The translations under genes were made by a program, and so were the position numbers. Source: Borrelia turcica IST7 (GTDB lineage Bacteria; Spirochaetota; Spirochaetia; Borreliales; Borreliaceae). Taken from it: a DNA stretch of 64,000 nt. The stretch spans positions 1-64,000 of the forward strand of contig NZ_CP028885.1 of assembly GCF_003606285.1 (NCBI RefSeq), read 5' to 3'. The notes under the pieces were generated by a model, which was not told the DNA's origin, did no database searches, and saw nothing but the letters and a program-made list of their open reading frames with translations. Below, one piece after another: positions 8,216-16,457 of this stretch. The first letter of the stretch is position 1. Each line of letters begins with the position of its first letter.

Positions 8216-8545
8216 ATGGATATTAAAGTAGATAATGAATTTAACATAATTTTTGATGATGATTTAAAAATAGTAGATGGTCAAGAAGAGCAAAAACAGA
8301 GATTATTTTTATACCTAAAAACACCTGTGGGTAGCATTTACAACAAGATTTATGGATTTGATTATAGTTTTTTCTTAAAACTACTAAAAGTACAAAGAAC
8401 ACAAGATATTACAACTTTTTTTGCAAATACCTTAAAAGACCTTGAAATTGACATATTAAATATCAAAGCAAAACAAATAGGCAAAAAAATAATACTACAA
8501 TTTTTCTTGTCCGGCGATACACTCAATATGGAATATAACTTATGA
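8216..8545 (+). CDS. Phage baseplate wedge protein, gp25-like
   Basis: A 109-residue cytoplasmic protein. The central part (DGQEEQKQRLFLYLKTPVGS, then IYGFDYSFFLKLL) fits the gp25/gpW wedge fold: an acidic start, a Q-R pair, a TPxGS turn and a YG motif. It overlaps the next gene by four bases (ATGA-type coupling). It should act as the wedge initiator of a contractile-tail baseplate, next to the J-like protein. In the cp32 late operon the corresponding gene follows the DUF777 spike gene directly. Here its upstream neighbour is a terminator and a lipoprotein relic, so the operon is interrupted at this point. No strong promoter is obvious. Confidence 0.7.
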   Translation: MDIKVDNEFNIIFDDDLKIVDGQEEQKQRLFLYLKTPVGSIYNKIYGFDYSFFLKLLKVQRTQDITTFFANTLKDLEIDILNIKAKQIGKKIILQFFLSGDTLNMEYNL

Positions 8546-9402
8546 GCATATTTTTTGACAAAGAAATTGGAATTCTTACAAAATCAATAGACGAGATACA
8601 AAGTGCAAAAAAAGAAATTCTTAAAAAAGAATATAACATTTCAATAAAGAATAATTCACTTTTTGACATAATAAATTATCCAAGTTCTGCAATAGATTTG
8701 GAAATAATCCAAGCACTAAACGAATTATTTTTGTCACTCAAAGAAGGAGGTACTTACTTTAAAAATTTACAAAAATCTTTAAGTGTACCAAAAAGTTCAA
8801 CTCATGAGGCCATAAAACAAGCACTTTTAATGACTGGTAGCATTAAATATGCTAATTTAATAAGTACCGCAGGTACTATTGAAATACATATCATACTTAA
8901 ACCCGAATCTAAGGACAATGTCATTGACCTGGAAACACAAAAAAACATTTGGGAAGCGATTTACTATACCGCTCCAAGTGGCACTGTATTTAAAGGAGAC
9001 AAGGAAGTTGAATTTTTAAACAAAGATGGACAAAAAAAAACATATAAATACAGCTTAGGTGTGGTTAAATATGCATATCTTAAAGTTTTTTACAAAACTG
9101 AAGCACAAGAGACAATATATAAAGAAATAAGTGAGCAAATAAAACAAATTTACAAAAAAACAATTGAAAAAAAATATAAAGACATGGGTATCTCATTTAG
9201 AAATCAAGATTTCTTAAGTCCTGTAAGCCTAATGTGGGAAATGAAATGCATACGAATAGGTATTTGCATAAAAGATAATTTGGACACTAAAATAACAGAA
9301 ATTAAAGATTCTGAATTTCAATTCAACAAAGATTTAGAAATTAAAGATAACGAACTTATTGCTTTTGACGAAAATTCAAGACTAATAATAGAAAGAGAAT
9401 AA
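8542..9402 (+). CDS. Phage baseplate protein, DUF276 (baseplate J-like)
   Basis: A 286-residue protein. Recognised from its place and features as the Borrelia DUF276 family, which is the J-like baseplate component: a helical start containing SIDEIQSAKKE, the region NYPSSAIDLEIIQALNELF, a domain boundary after GGTYFKNLQKSL, and a strand-rich middle with GTIEIHIILK and YTAPSGTVFKGD. J-like proteins bridge wedge units and hold the tail fibre adaptor. It sits between the gp25-like and DUF735 genes, the usual order in contractile-tail phages (gp25, J, I, fibre). It overlaps the upstream gene and leaves five bases before the next. Confidence 0.75.
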   Translation: MSIFFDKEIGILTKSIDEIQSAKKEILKKEYNISIKNNSLFDIINYPSSAIDLEIIQALNELFLSLKEGGTYFKNLQKSLSVPKSSTHEAIKQALLMTGSIKYANLISTAGTIEIHIILKPESKDNVIDLETQKNIWEAIYYTAPSGTVFKGDKEVEFLNKDGQKKTYKYSLGVVKYAYLKVFYKTEAQETIYKEISEQIKQIYKKTIEKKYKDMGISFRNQDFLSPVSLMWEMKCIRIGICIKDNLDTKITEIKDSEFQFNKDLEIKDNELIAFDENSRLIIERE

Positions 9403-9407
9403 AGTCT

Positions 9408-9989
9408 ATGGCAGACATACCACAATTTTTACAAAATACACAGATTGAAAAAATAATACAAACTGAACTTAATTTCAAGAAGCAAATACTAGAAGAACTT
9501 AAAAAGTTACTAGAAAATTTCAGAACAATTAATGTTAAAGAGAGTATTAATTCAAGATATATTACACTAATAATGCTAACATTGTTTAATGCATCCCATT
9601 TAAAAAAAGGACTTACCAAAGATCTTATCAATTCCCTTAATGCATTAATATTTGCAATAAAATCAATAGGAACAGATGAAAGTTTTCATGTACTCTTTAA
9701 AGCATTCTTGCGTGCAAGAGTTGAAGTTAATGTTGACCCTAACACCCCTGGGACAATTATTATCAAATTACTTGAAAATATTAAGTCACCAATTAAATTT
9801 AAAATAACCGGTAAAATTAATGGTAGGGTAAAAAAAATCAATGTCAAACACAAAGGTTTAATAAAAAACCTTGAATCTAACTACATCCCAAAAGACTTTA
9901 CTAATTCGATTTATGGTTTTATTAAAAGCCTAATTCCTGCTGGACGAACTATTAAAATTTTTGATACCCATAACAAGGAAATAAAATAA
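9408..9989 (+). CDS. Phage tail protein, DUF735 (gpI-position)
   Basis: A 193-residue soluble protein beginning MADIPQFLQNTQIEKIIQTE, which I recognise as the Borrelia cp32 DUF735 family. The N-terminal half is helical. A strand-rich module follows (VEVNVDPNTPGTIIIKLL ... KFKITGKINGRVKKINV). It occupies the place of gpI, the adaptor joining fibre to baseplate, immediately downstream of the J-like gene with a five-base gap. The exact role is an inference from gene order. Confidence 0.7.
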   Translation: MADIPQFLQNTQIEKIIQTELNFKKQILEELKKLLENFRTINVKESINSRYITLIMLTLFNASHLKKGLTKDLINSLNALIFAIKSIGTDESFHVLFKAFLRARVEVNVDPNTPGTIIIKLLENIKSPIKFKITGKINGRVKKINVKHKGLIKNLESNYIPKDFTNSIYGFIKSLIPAGRTIKIFDTHNKEIK

Positions 9990-10026
9990 TTAAATAAAAT
10001 ATCTTTTATTTAAAAAAGGAGAAAAC

Positions 10027-11133
10027 ATGAGCCATGACAATTCAAGCATAGAAGACAGTGTACAAATAAAGGATTTTAACAGAAAAATCAAAGTTAATGA
10101 AAATGACCTTATTCCCATTGACGATATTGTTGAGGAAACATACGCAATTACATACAAAAACTTACTTGAGCAAATTAAAAAAGACACTTTTTATGAAGGA
10201 CTTGATTACTTTAAAAAAGTAATAAGAGAAATAATATCTAGAGAACTACTCGAAGATAACTCGTACACTGAAAAGATGTATTTAAAAATAATCTCAAAGC
10301 TAATGGGACTTAAAACAGAACCAAGTAGCATTGATTTTAATATTTTATTTAACAAAATTAAGGAAACATTGATTGAAAGATTAACCCATTCCGGATATGA
10401 TGCTAAATTAGGCAAAATATCTATATATAACCCAAATAGGAAAGATTTTGAGCTGATTGAATTTAAAAGTTTTATCAATAATTTAAAAGAAATTTTTGCC
10501 GAAAATAAAGACATAGAACAATTAAGACAAAATACAAATAATAATTTTGTTCAAAAAAGTACTTTTAATCAAACAAGAAGTTCTTTCATGGATACCTTTT
10601 TACACAAAAAGGATTTATCTAAAGAGATAAACCATCTGTTTAAAACCACCCAACATACATATAATAAGGACAACTTAGAACTGATTGTGTTTAACAAAAC
10701 TCAAAACTTGACATATAAATTAGAGTTTCCTACTCATCTTCAAGGAGTTCCCGAAAACTTCCAATATTGGGGCATAAAGACATCATCTGATTCCTTTTAT
10801 TTTTACCATGAATTTAAAACCAAAACATTAAAAATTGAAATTATAAACCAATCAGTAGAATTAAGGTTTCCACAAAGCCTTACAGGCAAGACTATTTACT
10901 TACGCGTAATCCTTAATCTTTCAAAAAACCCAAATAGAAATGAAGGTATGACAAAAGAAGTAAATGCCAGATTTATAGAAAATACTAACGCATCACAATA
11001 TTCAAGTATATTCTTCTACAGTGGATCAAAACATAATCTAACCCTCACTCTTCTTGAGGGATGGTATTTAGTCAAATCTTCAATGTACAATGACGATCCG
11101 AATCAATCTATTCCGCATCTGATGAAAATATAG
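10027..11133 (+). CDS. Phage tail fibre-like protein, DUF685
   Basis: A 368-residue protein with an excellent ribosome site (AAAAAAGGAGAAAAC). The first 170 residues are mostly helical (EDSVQIKDFNRKIKVNEND, IDDIVEETYAITYKNLLEQI). The last 140 are beta-rich with aromatic residues (NFQYWGIKTSSDSFYFYHEF, LTGKTIYLRVILNLSKN), like a fibre tip. The family assignment to DUF685 rests on position after DUF735 and before the holin gene, as in cp32. It is likely the receptor-recognition end of the tail, so it is a place to look for host-range differences. Confidence 0.65.
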   Translation: MSHDNSSIEDSVQIKDFNRKIKVNENDLIPIDDIVEETYAITYKNLLEQIKKDTFYEGLDYFKKVIREIISRELLEDNSYTEKMYLKIISKLMGLKTEPSSIDFNILFNKIKETLIERLTHSGYDAKLGKISIYNPNRKDFELIEFKSFINNLKEIFAENKDIEQLRQNTNNNFVQKSTFNQTRSSFMDTFLHKKDLSKEINHLFKTTQHTYNKDNLELIVFNKTQNLTYKLEFPTHLQGVPENFQYWGIKTSSDSFYFYHEFKTKTLKIEIINQSVELRFPQSLTGKTIYLRVILNLSKNPNRNEGMTKEVNARFIENTNASQYSSIFFYSGSKHNLTLTLLEGWYLVKSSMYNDDPNQSIPHLMKI

Positions 11134-11212
11134 TTTTTGCATATTTAATCTTTATTTAATTTATGTTAAAATATAGTCATAAGTTAAAAAATATATTTAA
11201 AATGGAGGCATT

Positions 11213-11380
11213 ATGAATAGATTACTTGAATTTTTGACAAGCATTGATGAGACAAAACTTATAATAATTGGAGGACTTACATTACTTACAATAATTCCTT
11301 TAGTAATACTTTTAAGACCTGCTATAAGAGAAACAATCAAAATAATAAGGCATTTACTTGATAAAAATCACAAAAATTAA
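11213..11380 (+). CDS. blyA: BlyA-like holin, 55 residues
   Basis: A short gene with a strong ribosome site (GGAGG at 11204-11208). The protein has an N-terminal amphipathic part (MNRLLEFLTSIDETK), one transmembrane helix (LIIIGGLTLLTIIPLVILL) and a basic tail (RPAIRETIKIIRHLLDKNHK). Size, single membrane span and position directly after the fibre gene and before a BlyB-like gene match BlyA of cp32, a small holin-like pore protein that permits phage release. The individual residues are not close enough for certainty by eye. Confidence 0.75.
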   Translation: MNRLLEFLTSIDETKLIIIGGLTLLTIIPLVILLRPAIRETIKIIRHLLDKNHKN

Positions 11381-11396
11381 AATTTAAGGATAGTTT

Positions 11397-11765
11397 ATGA
11401 TAAATACAGAAAATATTAATTTAGGAATAAATTCAATTCAAAGCCTAATAAATTTATTTGGGTACAGTGGCTTTATTGAGAGTTCTGTTGTAGAAAAGGG
11501 TATTAATAAGGTTGTTGACCTTTATAGCTACATAAACACACTTTACCTAGATTCAATTCAAGAAATGGAACTACAAGAATGCAAGCGTATATTAGATGAT
11601 CTTGAAACAGTAAATAACAAAATTACTCGTCTTGTTGACGCAATTAATTCTGATGATGAGGTTAGTTTAATTGAAACCCTAAGACTTGAACGAAATAAGG
11701 TTATGGAAATTAAAACAAAATTACTTAAAGAAGAACTAGAAAAACAGGACAAAGACAATGAATAA
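11397..11765 (+). CDS. blyB: BlyB-like lysis accessory protein
   Basis: A 122-residue soluble helical protein with the opening NLGINSIQSLINLFGYSGFI, characteristic of cp32 BlyB, and a long coiled-coil C-terminal half (QECKRILDDLETVNNKITRL ... LKEELEKQDKDNE). BlyB is known as the soluble partner of BlyA. It begins 17 bases after blyA and overlaps the next gene by eight bases, so the three are translated as a unit. Confidence 0.75.
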   Translation: MINTENINLGINSIQSLINLFGYSGFIESSVVEKGINKVVDLYSYINTLYLDSIQEMELQECKRILDDLETVNNKITRLVDAINSDDEVSLIETLRLERNKVMEIKTKLLKEELEKQDKDNE

Positions 11766-12123
11766 AAAAAGACTTACTATATGTCTCCTATTTAGCTTTA
11801 TTTTACTCTCTAGTTGTACTTCCATAGCCTCTCTACCACAAGAACCCGCTACACCTGTAAGCAATACTCTTCAAAGTTTAAGCATATATGAAGCTCATCT
11901 TTCAAGTTATGTTATGTATTTGCAAACATTTCTAGTTAAAACTAAAGAAAAATTTAGAGACAAAGATTATCCACAGTTCAGTTTTTTCGATGCCACTCTT
12001 TTAAAGAAAACTCATACAATAGACGCAGTAAAACAAAACATAGAACACTTAAAGCATTACATAAGCATTACAAAACCTATTGTCAATTCTATTTACAAAA
12101 AGTATAGCAAATTAAAAAAGTAA
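11758..12123 (+). CDS. Small lipoprotein of the lysis cassette
   Basis: A 121-residue lipoprotein (signal peptide MNKKRLTICLLFSFILLSSC, lipobox LSSC) with a helical mature part (SLSIYEAHLSSYVMYLQTFL ... KPIVNSIYKKYSKLKK). It overlaps blyB by eight bases. In cp32 a lipoprotein gene follows blyAB as well. A lipoprotein closing a holin cassette could serve as an outer-membrane spanin, but there is no direct motif for that, so it is only a hypothesis. A strong terminator follows. Confidence 0.65.
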   Translation: MNKKRLTICLLFSFILLSSCTSIASLPQEPATPVSNTLQSLSIYEAHLSSYVMYLQTFLVKTKEKFRDKDYPQFSFFDATLLKKTHTIDAVKQNIEHLKHYISITKPIVNSIYKKYSKLKK

Positions 12124-12157
12124 ATTTAAAAATTGTTAATTTCTTTCCTTTTTCCAC

Positions 12158-12184
12158 AAAAAGTCCCAACTAGGGACTTTTTCT
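12158..12184 (+). terminator. Strong rho-independent terminator
   Basis: AAAAAGTCCC pairs with GGGACTTTTT around a 5-base loop. It ends the late operon after the lysis cassette. Confidence 0.8.
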
Positions 12185-12586
12185 AAAAAACCCCTAGTTT
12201 TTCTAAAAAACTATTTAAACGTAAAACTTAAAGACAAAAAAGGATATTAAAGTAGTTCCTTAGCAACAGTTGCACATACTGACAAAATCAAAGTTTCATA
12301 GACTTGCCTCACTTAGGCCAGTCCTTATTAATTATTTTAAATAAAAATTACCAGTACTTTTGATTCTCTTAATACAAGTTATTTACAAATTTATTATATA
12401 GCAAAAACATAAACTTGTAAAGTATTTTGTAAAAAAACTTAAAAGAAATAACCCATATCAAATATTTAAGCCTATGAAAAAAATTAATATTTATTTTCAT
12501 ATTTGCTAGAACAAGTATTTACTTTTCAGATAAATTGTACTATTAATTAACCTATAGTTAGAAATACTTATATTAGGAGTAAAAAG
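12185..12586. other. Upstream region of plasmid maintenance locus, candidate origin/promoter
   Basis: About 400 AT-rich bases between the late-operon terminator and PF57/62. It contains A-runs and imperfect dyads (TTTACAAATT near 12380, TTGTAAAGTA near 12415). In Borrelia plasmids replication functions map to the partition-gene cluster and adjacent non-coding DNA, so this is a candidate for part of the origin. I see no gene here. Confidence 0.4.
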
Positions 12587-13690
12587 ATGAAAAACAAAAT
12601 CAAGAGCAGTACTAACAGATATCAATCCAATTTGGTTGTACTTATATCTACACTTAACTTCATGAATTTAAAACTCAATAAATACACACAAAACAACATT
12701 CTGTATTTTTTCAATGGAAATCTAAAGAGAAATAATCAAAAAACGATTAAAATGAAAACATTACAAAATTATTTATACAAACTTGAGAAAAAGTTTAAAG
12801 TCACTATTAACTACTGCAAGCACTTGGGTAAGCAATGTGGAAGTGAAGTTTACTATACTCTTCAATACTCTAAAAAAGAATGCCATTTTAAGATAAACTC
12901 TCACTTTAAGAATCTTGAGAGAGAAAAGATAAAAAAATTTAAGGAAAGAGTTAAGATTTATGAAAAAGAAAATGGGAGTCTAAAATGGGAGTGTATTAAT
13001 AATAAAAATAATAAAAGAGAAGAAGAAGTACTATTGAAATACATAAACAAATGCAAATTCAAAATAAAACTTCCTTTCTTTCTATTAAATTTAAAAATAG
13101 ATAAATCTTTAAAAATAGAACACATAAAAGACATAAAAAAACATGAAAGAATCATAAAACTGCTTGAGAAAGAAGACATAGACTTATTAAAAAGAGCTAT
13201 TGAAGAAAATGGAAATACAAAGGGATGTATTAAAGAATTCTTAGAGAAAGGAGGTTACCTTTGTAAAAAAACACGAAAAATAACAAAACAGCAAAAAAAG
13301 AGAATAAAACTAATAGAAATATTGGACAGGGTTGAGACAGAATTAGGAGAAAAGAATTATAGTAAGGAGCATCTAAGAAAAGAAATAGAAGAAGTATACG
13401 AAATGTACAAAGAAAAGCCTCACTTCATAATAGAACAGGATAAATATAAAGATTTAGAAAAAATAATAAGCAAGATCAAAAGTAAAATTCCAATTTACGC
13501 AAAACAAGAGAGCGCAGATGATATAAAAAATAATGTTTTTAGTATACTATTAGAACAGCTAAGATATAAGGTAGGCATTGACATATTAATACCAGCCTTA
13601 AAGAGGTTTATTAACTCTGAAGATGAATTAAAGTATAGCAAAGTAATTGACAACACGTATTATTACGAATTGCTAGAAATGATACAATGA
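12587..13690 (+). CDS. PF57/62 plasmid replication protein (Borrelia OrfA family)
   Basis: A 367-residue basic protein. The region KLNKYTQNNILYFFNGNLKR, then KTLQNYLYKLEKKFKV and CGSEVYYTLQY, is the well-conserved core of the Borrelia PF57/62 (OrfA) family, required for autonomous plasmid replication. The remainder is a Lys/Glu-rich helical region. Order is PF57/62, PF50, PF32, PF49 as in cp32-type replicons. The start is supported by the ribosome site AGGAG 11 bases upstream. It defines the plasmid's replication specificity with the neighbouring genes. Confidence 0.88.
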   Translation: MKNKIKSSTNRYQSNLVVLISTLNFMNLKLNKYTQNNILYFFNGNLKRNNQKTIKMKTLQNYLYKLEKKFKVTINYCKHLGKQCGSEVYYTLQYSKKECHFKINSHFKNLEREKIKKFKERVKIYEKENGSLKWECINNKNNKREEEVLLKYINKCKFKIKLPFFLLNLKIDKSLKIEHIKDIKKHERIIKLLEKEDIDLLKRAIEENGNTKGCIKEFLEKGGYLCKKTRKITKQQKKRIKLIEILDRVETELGEKNYSKEHLRKEIEEVYEMYKEKPHFIIEQDKYKDLEKIISKIKSKIPIYAKQESADDIKNNVFSILLEQLRYKVGIDILIPALKRFINSEDELKYSKVIDNTYYYELLEMIQ

Positions 13691-13735
13691 TGAGATAATA
13701 AGATTAAATGATTAGTCACCAAGGAAAAAGGAAAT

Positions 13736-14320
13736 ATGACAGCTTTATTAGAATTATTAAAGCAAAAGCAAAAGGAATTAAAATTAAACAAAGAAAAAGA
13801 AACTAGCAATAAAGAAAGGGGGAAGAAGAATGTTTTCTCAAAAGTAGAAGAAATTAATGGTCGTAAGATATATCATACTAAAATATTTAATGATTTTTAT
13901 ACATTTGGCATCAGTAAAAATGAGCCAACTAAGTTTTTCATATCTCTTAGAGGAATTTTTAATATAGAACAAATAAGTATGTTTCATCTCTTTTCCACAA
14001 GAGAAGACGATGCATTCTTGGGCATTTATTATGGAATTAAAAAATTAGAAAAGGCATTTTTAGTGAAAAATTTTAATAAAAGAGAAACTTACACTCTTAG
14101 AAAATGCGAATACATAGAATTTAGATTTAAAAAAGGAGGGGTTTTTTGTTATTTGAGTGGACTTCATAACTTATTAAAGGCAGATAAAATTGAGAGTTCT
14201 TATTATCAAACTTTATTAAACATAGTTAAGGAACTAGAAAGAGAACTTTATGCGTTTTACGGCAAAGTGTTACCCGAAGGAGGTATTATTCCAAAATGGA
14301 TAAAAAAGAGACAAAAATAA
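13736..14320 (+). CDS. PF50 plasmid maintenance protein (DUF226)
   Basis: A 194-residue protein of the Borrelia DUF226 family. Recognisable parts are the Lys/Glu-rich N-terminus, the GRKIYHTKIFNDFYTFGISK block, FISLRGIF, and a C-terminal block with ELERELYAFYGKVLPEGGII. It acts in plasmid replication or partition alongside PF57/62 and ParA, by genetics of the family. Its last 25 bases overlap the start of the parA gene, so translation is probably coupled. The ribosome site is AAGGAAAAAGGAA. Confidence 0.88.
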   Translation: MTALLELLKQKQKELKLNKEKETSNKERGKKNVFSKVEEINGRKIYHTKIFNDFYTFGISKNEPTKFFISLRGIFNIEQISMFHLFSTREDDAFLGIYYGIKKLEKAFLVKNFNKRETYTLRKCEYIEFRFKKGGVFCYLSGLHNLLKADKIESSYYQTLLNIVKELERELYAFYGKVLPEGGIIPKWIKKRQK

Positions 14321-15045
14321 TCACAGTTGCGTCAATTAAAGGGGGTGTTGGGAAGAGTACTACAAGTTTAATATATGCAACCCTCTTAGCACAAGAACAC
14401 AAAGTTTTAATAATAGACATAGATACTCAAGCATCGACAACGAGTTATTATTTTAAGGTAATAAAAGAAAAGGAAGTAGATCTATTTAATAGGAATGTAT
14501 ATGAAGTTTTAATATCGAATTTACACATTGATAATTCTATTGTAAATGTCAATAAAAATCTGGATTTAATACCTAGTTATTTGACCCTACATAAATTTAA
14601 TTCAGAGGCAATTCCATATAAGGAATTTAGACTTAAGGAACAGTTAAAGTTATTAAGCTTTCATTATGACTACATTATTATTGATACAAATCCTAGCCTA
14701 GATTTTACTTTAACTAATGCTTTAGTATGCAGTGATTATATAATAGTGCCAATCACTGCAGAAAAGTGGGCAGTAGAGAGCCTAGATTTATTTAATTTTT
14801 TTATAGAGAAGTTAACCATAAAAGCTCCAATTTATCTTATTAATACTAAATTTAAAAAGAATAATACACATAAAGAGTTGCTAAACATTTTAAAGGAAAA
14901 TGAAAATTTCTTAGGTACAATATCTGAGAGAGAGGATTTAAATAGGAAGATAGCCAAGAATGATGTTTTTGATTTGAGTAAAGATTATATACAGGAGTAT
15001 CAACAGACGCTTTTAACTTTAATGAAAAAGATCAAAGTAGACTAG
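14296..15045 (+). CDS. parA: PF32 partition ATPase ParA
   Basis: A 249-residue ParA-type ATPase. The deviant Walker A motif KGGVGKST is at residues 15-22. The Walker A-prime region (LIIDIDTQAS) is at about 38-47, and the Walker B region is YIIIDTNPSLDF. This is the PF32 family that segregates Borrelia plasmids and determines plasmid compatibility. It overlaps PF50 by 25 bases. Downstream, before PF49, lies a 25-bp palindrome that may be a partition or regulatory site. Subtyping this protein would tell which plasmid class the replicon belongs to. Confidence 0.95.
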   Translation: MDKKETKIITVASIKGGVGKSTTSLIYATLLAQEHKVLIIDIDTQASTTSYYFKVIKEKEVDLFNRNVYEVLISNLHIDNSIVNVNKNLDLIPSYLTLHKFNSEAIPYKEFRLKEQLKLLSFHYDYIIIDTNPSLDFTLTNALVCSDYIIVPITAEKWAVESLDLFNFFIEKLTIKAPIYLINTKFKKNNTHKELLNILKENENFLGTISEREDLNRKIAKNDVFDLSKDYIQEYQQTLLTLMKKIKVD

Positions 15046-15059
15046 GTTGAATATTTAAG

Positions 15060-15084
15060 GCTACGTACACTAAGTGTACGTAGC
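15060..15084. promoter_or_regulatory. 25-bp palindrome between parA and PF49, candidate partition site or operator
   Basis: GCTACGTACACT (15060-15071) and AGTGTACGTAGC (15073-15084) are perfect reverse complements around one central base. It lies 15 bases after the parA stop and just before the PF49 ribosome site (AAAGGAGG). It could be bound by the PF49 or PF50 protein. No T run follows, so it is not a normal terminator. Confidence 0.7.
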
Positions 15085-15103
15085 GAAGAAAGGAGGTTTA
15101 TAA

Positions 15104-15649
15104 ATGAAAATAGAGGTCAATAAGAGAAATTTGGCTAAGGAGCTGACAGAAGAAGAGCAAGTATATATTCATTATAATAAACTGAAGGAGAAGCTGAAAG
15201 TTAATTTCCAGAGAGAGATTTTTTGTAAGCTAGAGGCAATGAAGGTTTTAAAAGAGATTAAAGATAATGAATATTATAAACTTGATAATTATACTACTTT
15301 TGATGACTTTGCTAAAGATTATAGACTTGCAAGGACTCAAACTTATAAGTATTTAAAGATAGCTACTGCGATAGAGGAGGGTATTGTTGAGGAAAAGTAT
15401 GTAATAAATAATGGAATCAATGGAACTATGTTTTTATTAAGAGATAAAGAAGGACAGACTATAAAGAAGTCTAAGCAAAACCCTTTAAAACCTTTAAGAT
15501 TTCAACTTAAATGTCCTGAGGCGTATTCTTATTATAAGCAGAAGGCAAAATTTACAAGCTACTTGCTTGAGAGGATTTTTTCAGAGGAAAAAGAGTTTTT
15601 AACAAAAATTGAAAATGATTATGAGCTTCTAAAGAAGAAGAGGAGATAG
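15104..15649 (+). CDS. PF49 plasmid partition protein
   Basis: A 181-residue basic protein of the Borrelia PF49 family. The recognisable core runs from LTEEEQVYIHYNKLKEKLKV through FCKLEAMKVLKEIKDN to YTTFDDFAKDYRLARTQTYK, which contains a helix-turn-helix-like stretch (LARTQTYKYLKIATAIEEG). It is a partner in partition, probably DNA-binding. It has an excellent ribosome site, and the palindrome at 15060-15084 is directly upstream and is the obvious candidate target. Confidence 0.87.
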   Translation: MKIEVNKRNLAKELTEEEQVYIHYNKLKEKLKVNFQREIFCKLEAMKVLKEIKDNEYYKLDNYTTFDDFAKDYRLARTQTYKYLKIATAIEEGIVEEKYVINNGINGTMFLLRDKEGQTIKKSKQNPLKPLRFQLKCPEAYSYYKQKAKFTSYLLERIFSEEKEFLTKIENDYELLKKKRR

Positions 15650-15963
15650 ATTGATTTAATGCTAGGACTATTCCTGAAATTTTTGTGAAAAATAATTTTG
15701 CAGAAAAATGTTAGAAGTAAGCTTAACAAAAATAAACTAAGAAACCAATACATGACATATTTATTTATGCAAGTATAAATTTAAAAGTTAGCAAAAGTAG
15801 AAACTATTTTTGCTAATCTAGTTTAAGAAATCTTTATGTTTTGTTAAACTAGCTTTAATTTAACAAAAAGATGTATATATTTGTTAAATTTTTGTGTTTA
15901 TTTTTTAATTTTTTTTAAAAAAAGTTAAAAAATTTGTTGCAAAATATGAAAAATTGGTATATA

Positions 15964-16191
15964 TTATAGTAAGTACAGATTGACATGCAATGTGTCACTC
16001 TTAATATAAGGACCTGTTACCTCAAAGGGTTTATTAGGAACTTTGGCAACTGAGTTTCTAATAAACCCTTTGGTTTTATAAGCAACATTATTTTTTTCAT
16101 AAATTCCCTTTGTAAGGGCGCAAGCCCTTGATTTAAATAATTTTTTCTTACTTTTGTTGATTTTAGTGTCTAAAAGCAACTGTTTCTTCAA
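15964..16191 (-). CDS. Doubtful basic 75-residue open frame overlapping hairpins
   Basis: A minus-strand frame starts at TTG (16191) with AAAGG nearby. It encodes a basic peptide (MKKQLLLDTKINKSKKKLF ... VTGPYIKSDTLHVNLYLL). Its composition is balanced for a protein (Val, Pro, Gly, Thr in the second half). However, it is crossed by two strong inverted repeats, which would be unusual inside a gene. It may be a real small gene, or the open frame may be incidental to a structured RNA on either strand. Confidence 0.3.
   Translation of the reverse strand: MKKQLLLDTKINKSKKKLFKSRACALTKGIYEKNNVAYKTKGFIRNSVAKVPNKPFEVTGPYIKSDTLHVNLYLL
16023..16072. repeat. Long hairpin, 15-bp perfect stem extended by 5 further pairs
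   Basis: CAAAGGGTTTATTAG (16023-16037) is perfectly complementary to CTAATAAACCCTTTG (16058-16072). The inner bases GAACT and AGTTT continue the stem with one wobble, leaving a ten-base loop (TTGGCAACTG). No run of T adjoins either side, so it is not a simple terminator. It may be a structured RNA or a DNA cruciform near the partition locus. Confidence 0.8.
16114..16129. repeat. Short hairpin with GCAA tetraloop
   Basis: AAGGGC and GCCCTT (16114-16119 and 16124-16129) close the tetraloop GCAA, a stable GNRA loop. It is a locally GC-rich island in a 25% GC region, 42 bases from the long hairpin. Confidence 0.65.
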
Positions 16192-16457
16192 AAAACCTTT
16201 AAGTAACTTTAATTATCCTTTAATTTTAAGTATTAGCTTAGAAAATATTAATAATCTTATATTACATTTTTGAACGAATTGAATCTTGAAATTTAAAACT
16301 CAGCTTGTTCAAAAGAGAAGTAAAAGACAAAAAAGAATTAGTTTAATATTGTAAACAGTTTTAATTTGACATTATTCTAATAATATCTTAAAGTTATAAT
16401 TACTAGCTCGCAGGGGCTTTTAAGATAAATTAACAACGCTAGTGTAGGTAGGATATT

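Larger units (their letters stand above)
15650..16457. other. Intergenic region downstream of PF49 with strong RNA-type hairpins
   Basis: About 800 bases with an unusually structured middle: a promoter-like TTGACA at 15980, a long hairpin (16023-16072) and a small GNRA-type hairpin (16114-16129). There is a second TTGACA at 16367. A 75-codon minus-strand open frame (TTG start at 16191, stop at 15964) runs through both hairpins; see the separate entry. The flanks are AT-rich and featureless. Confidence 0.55.
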
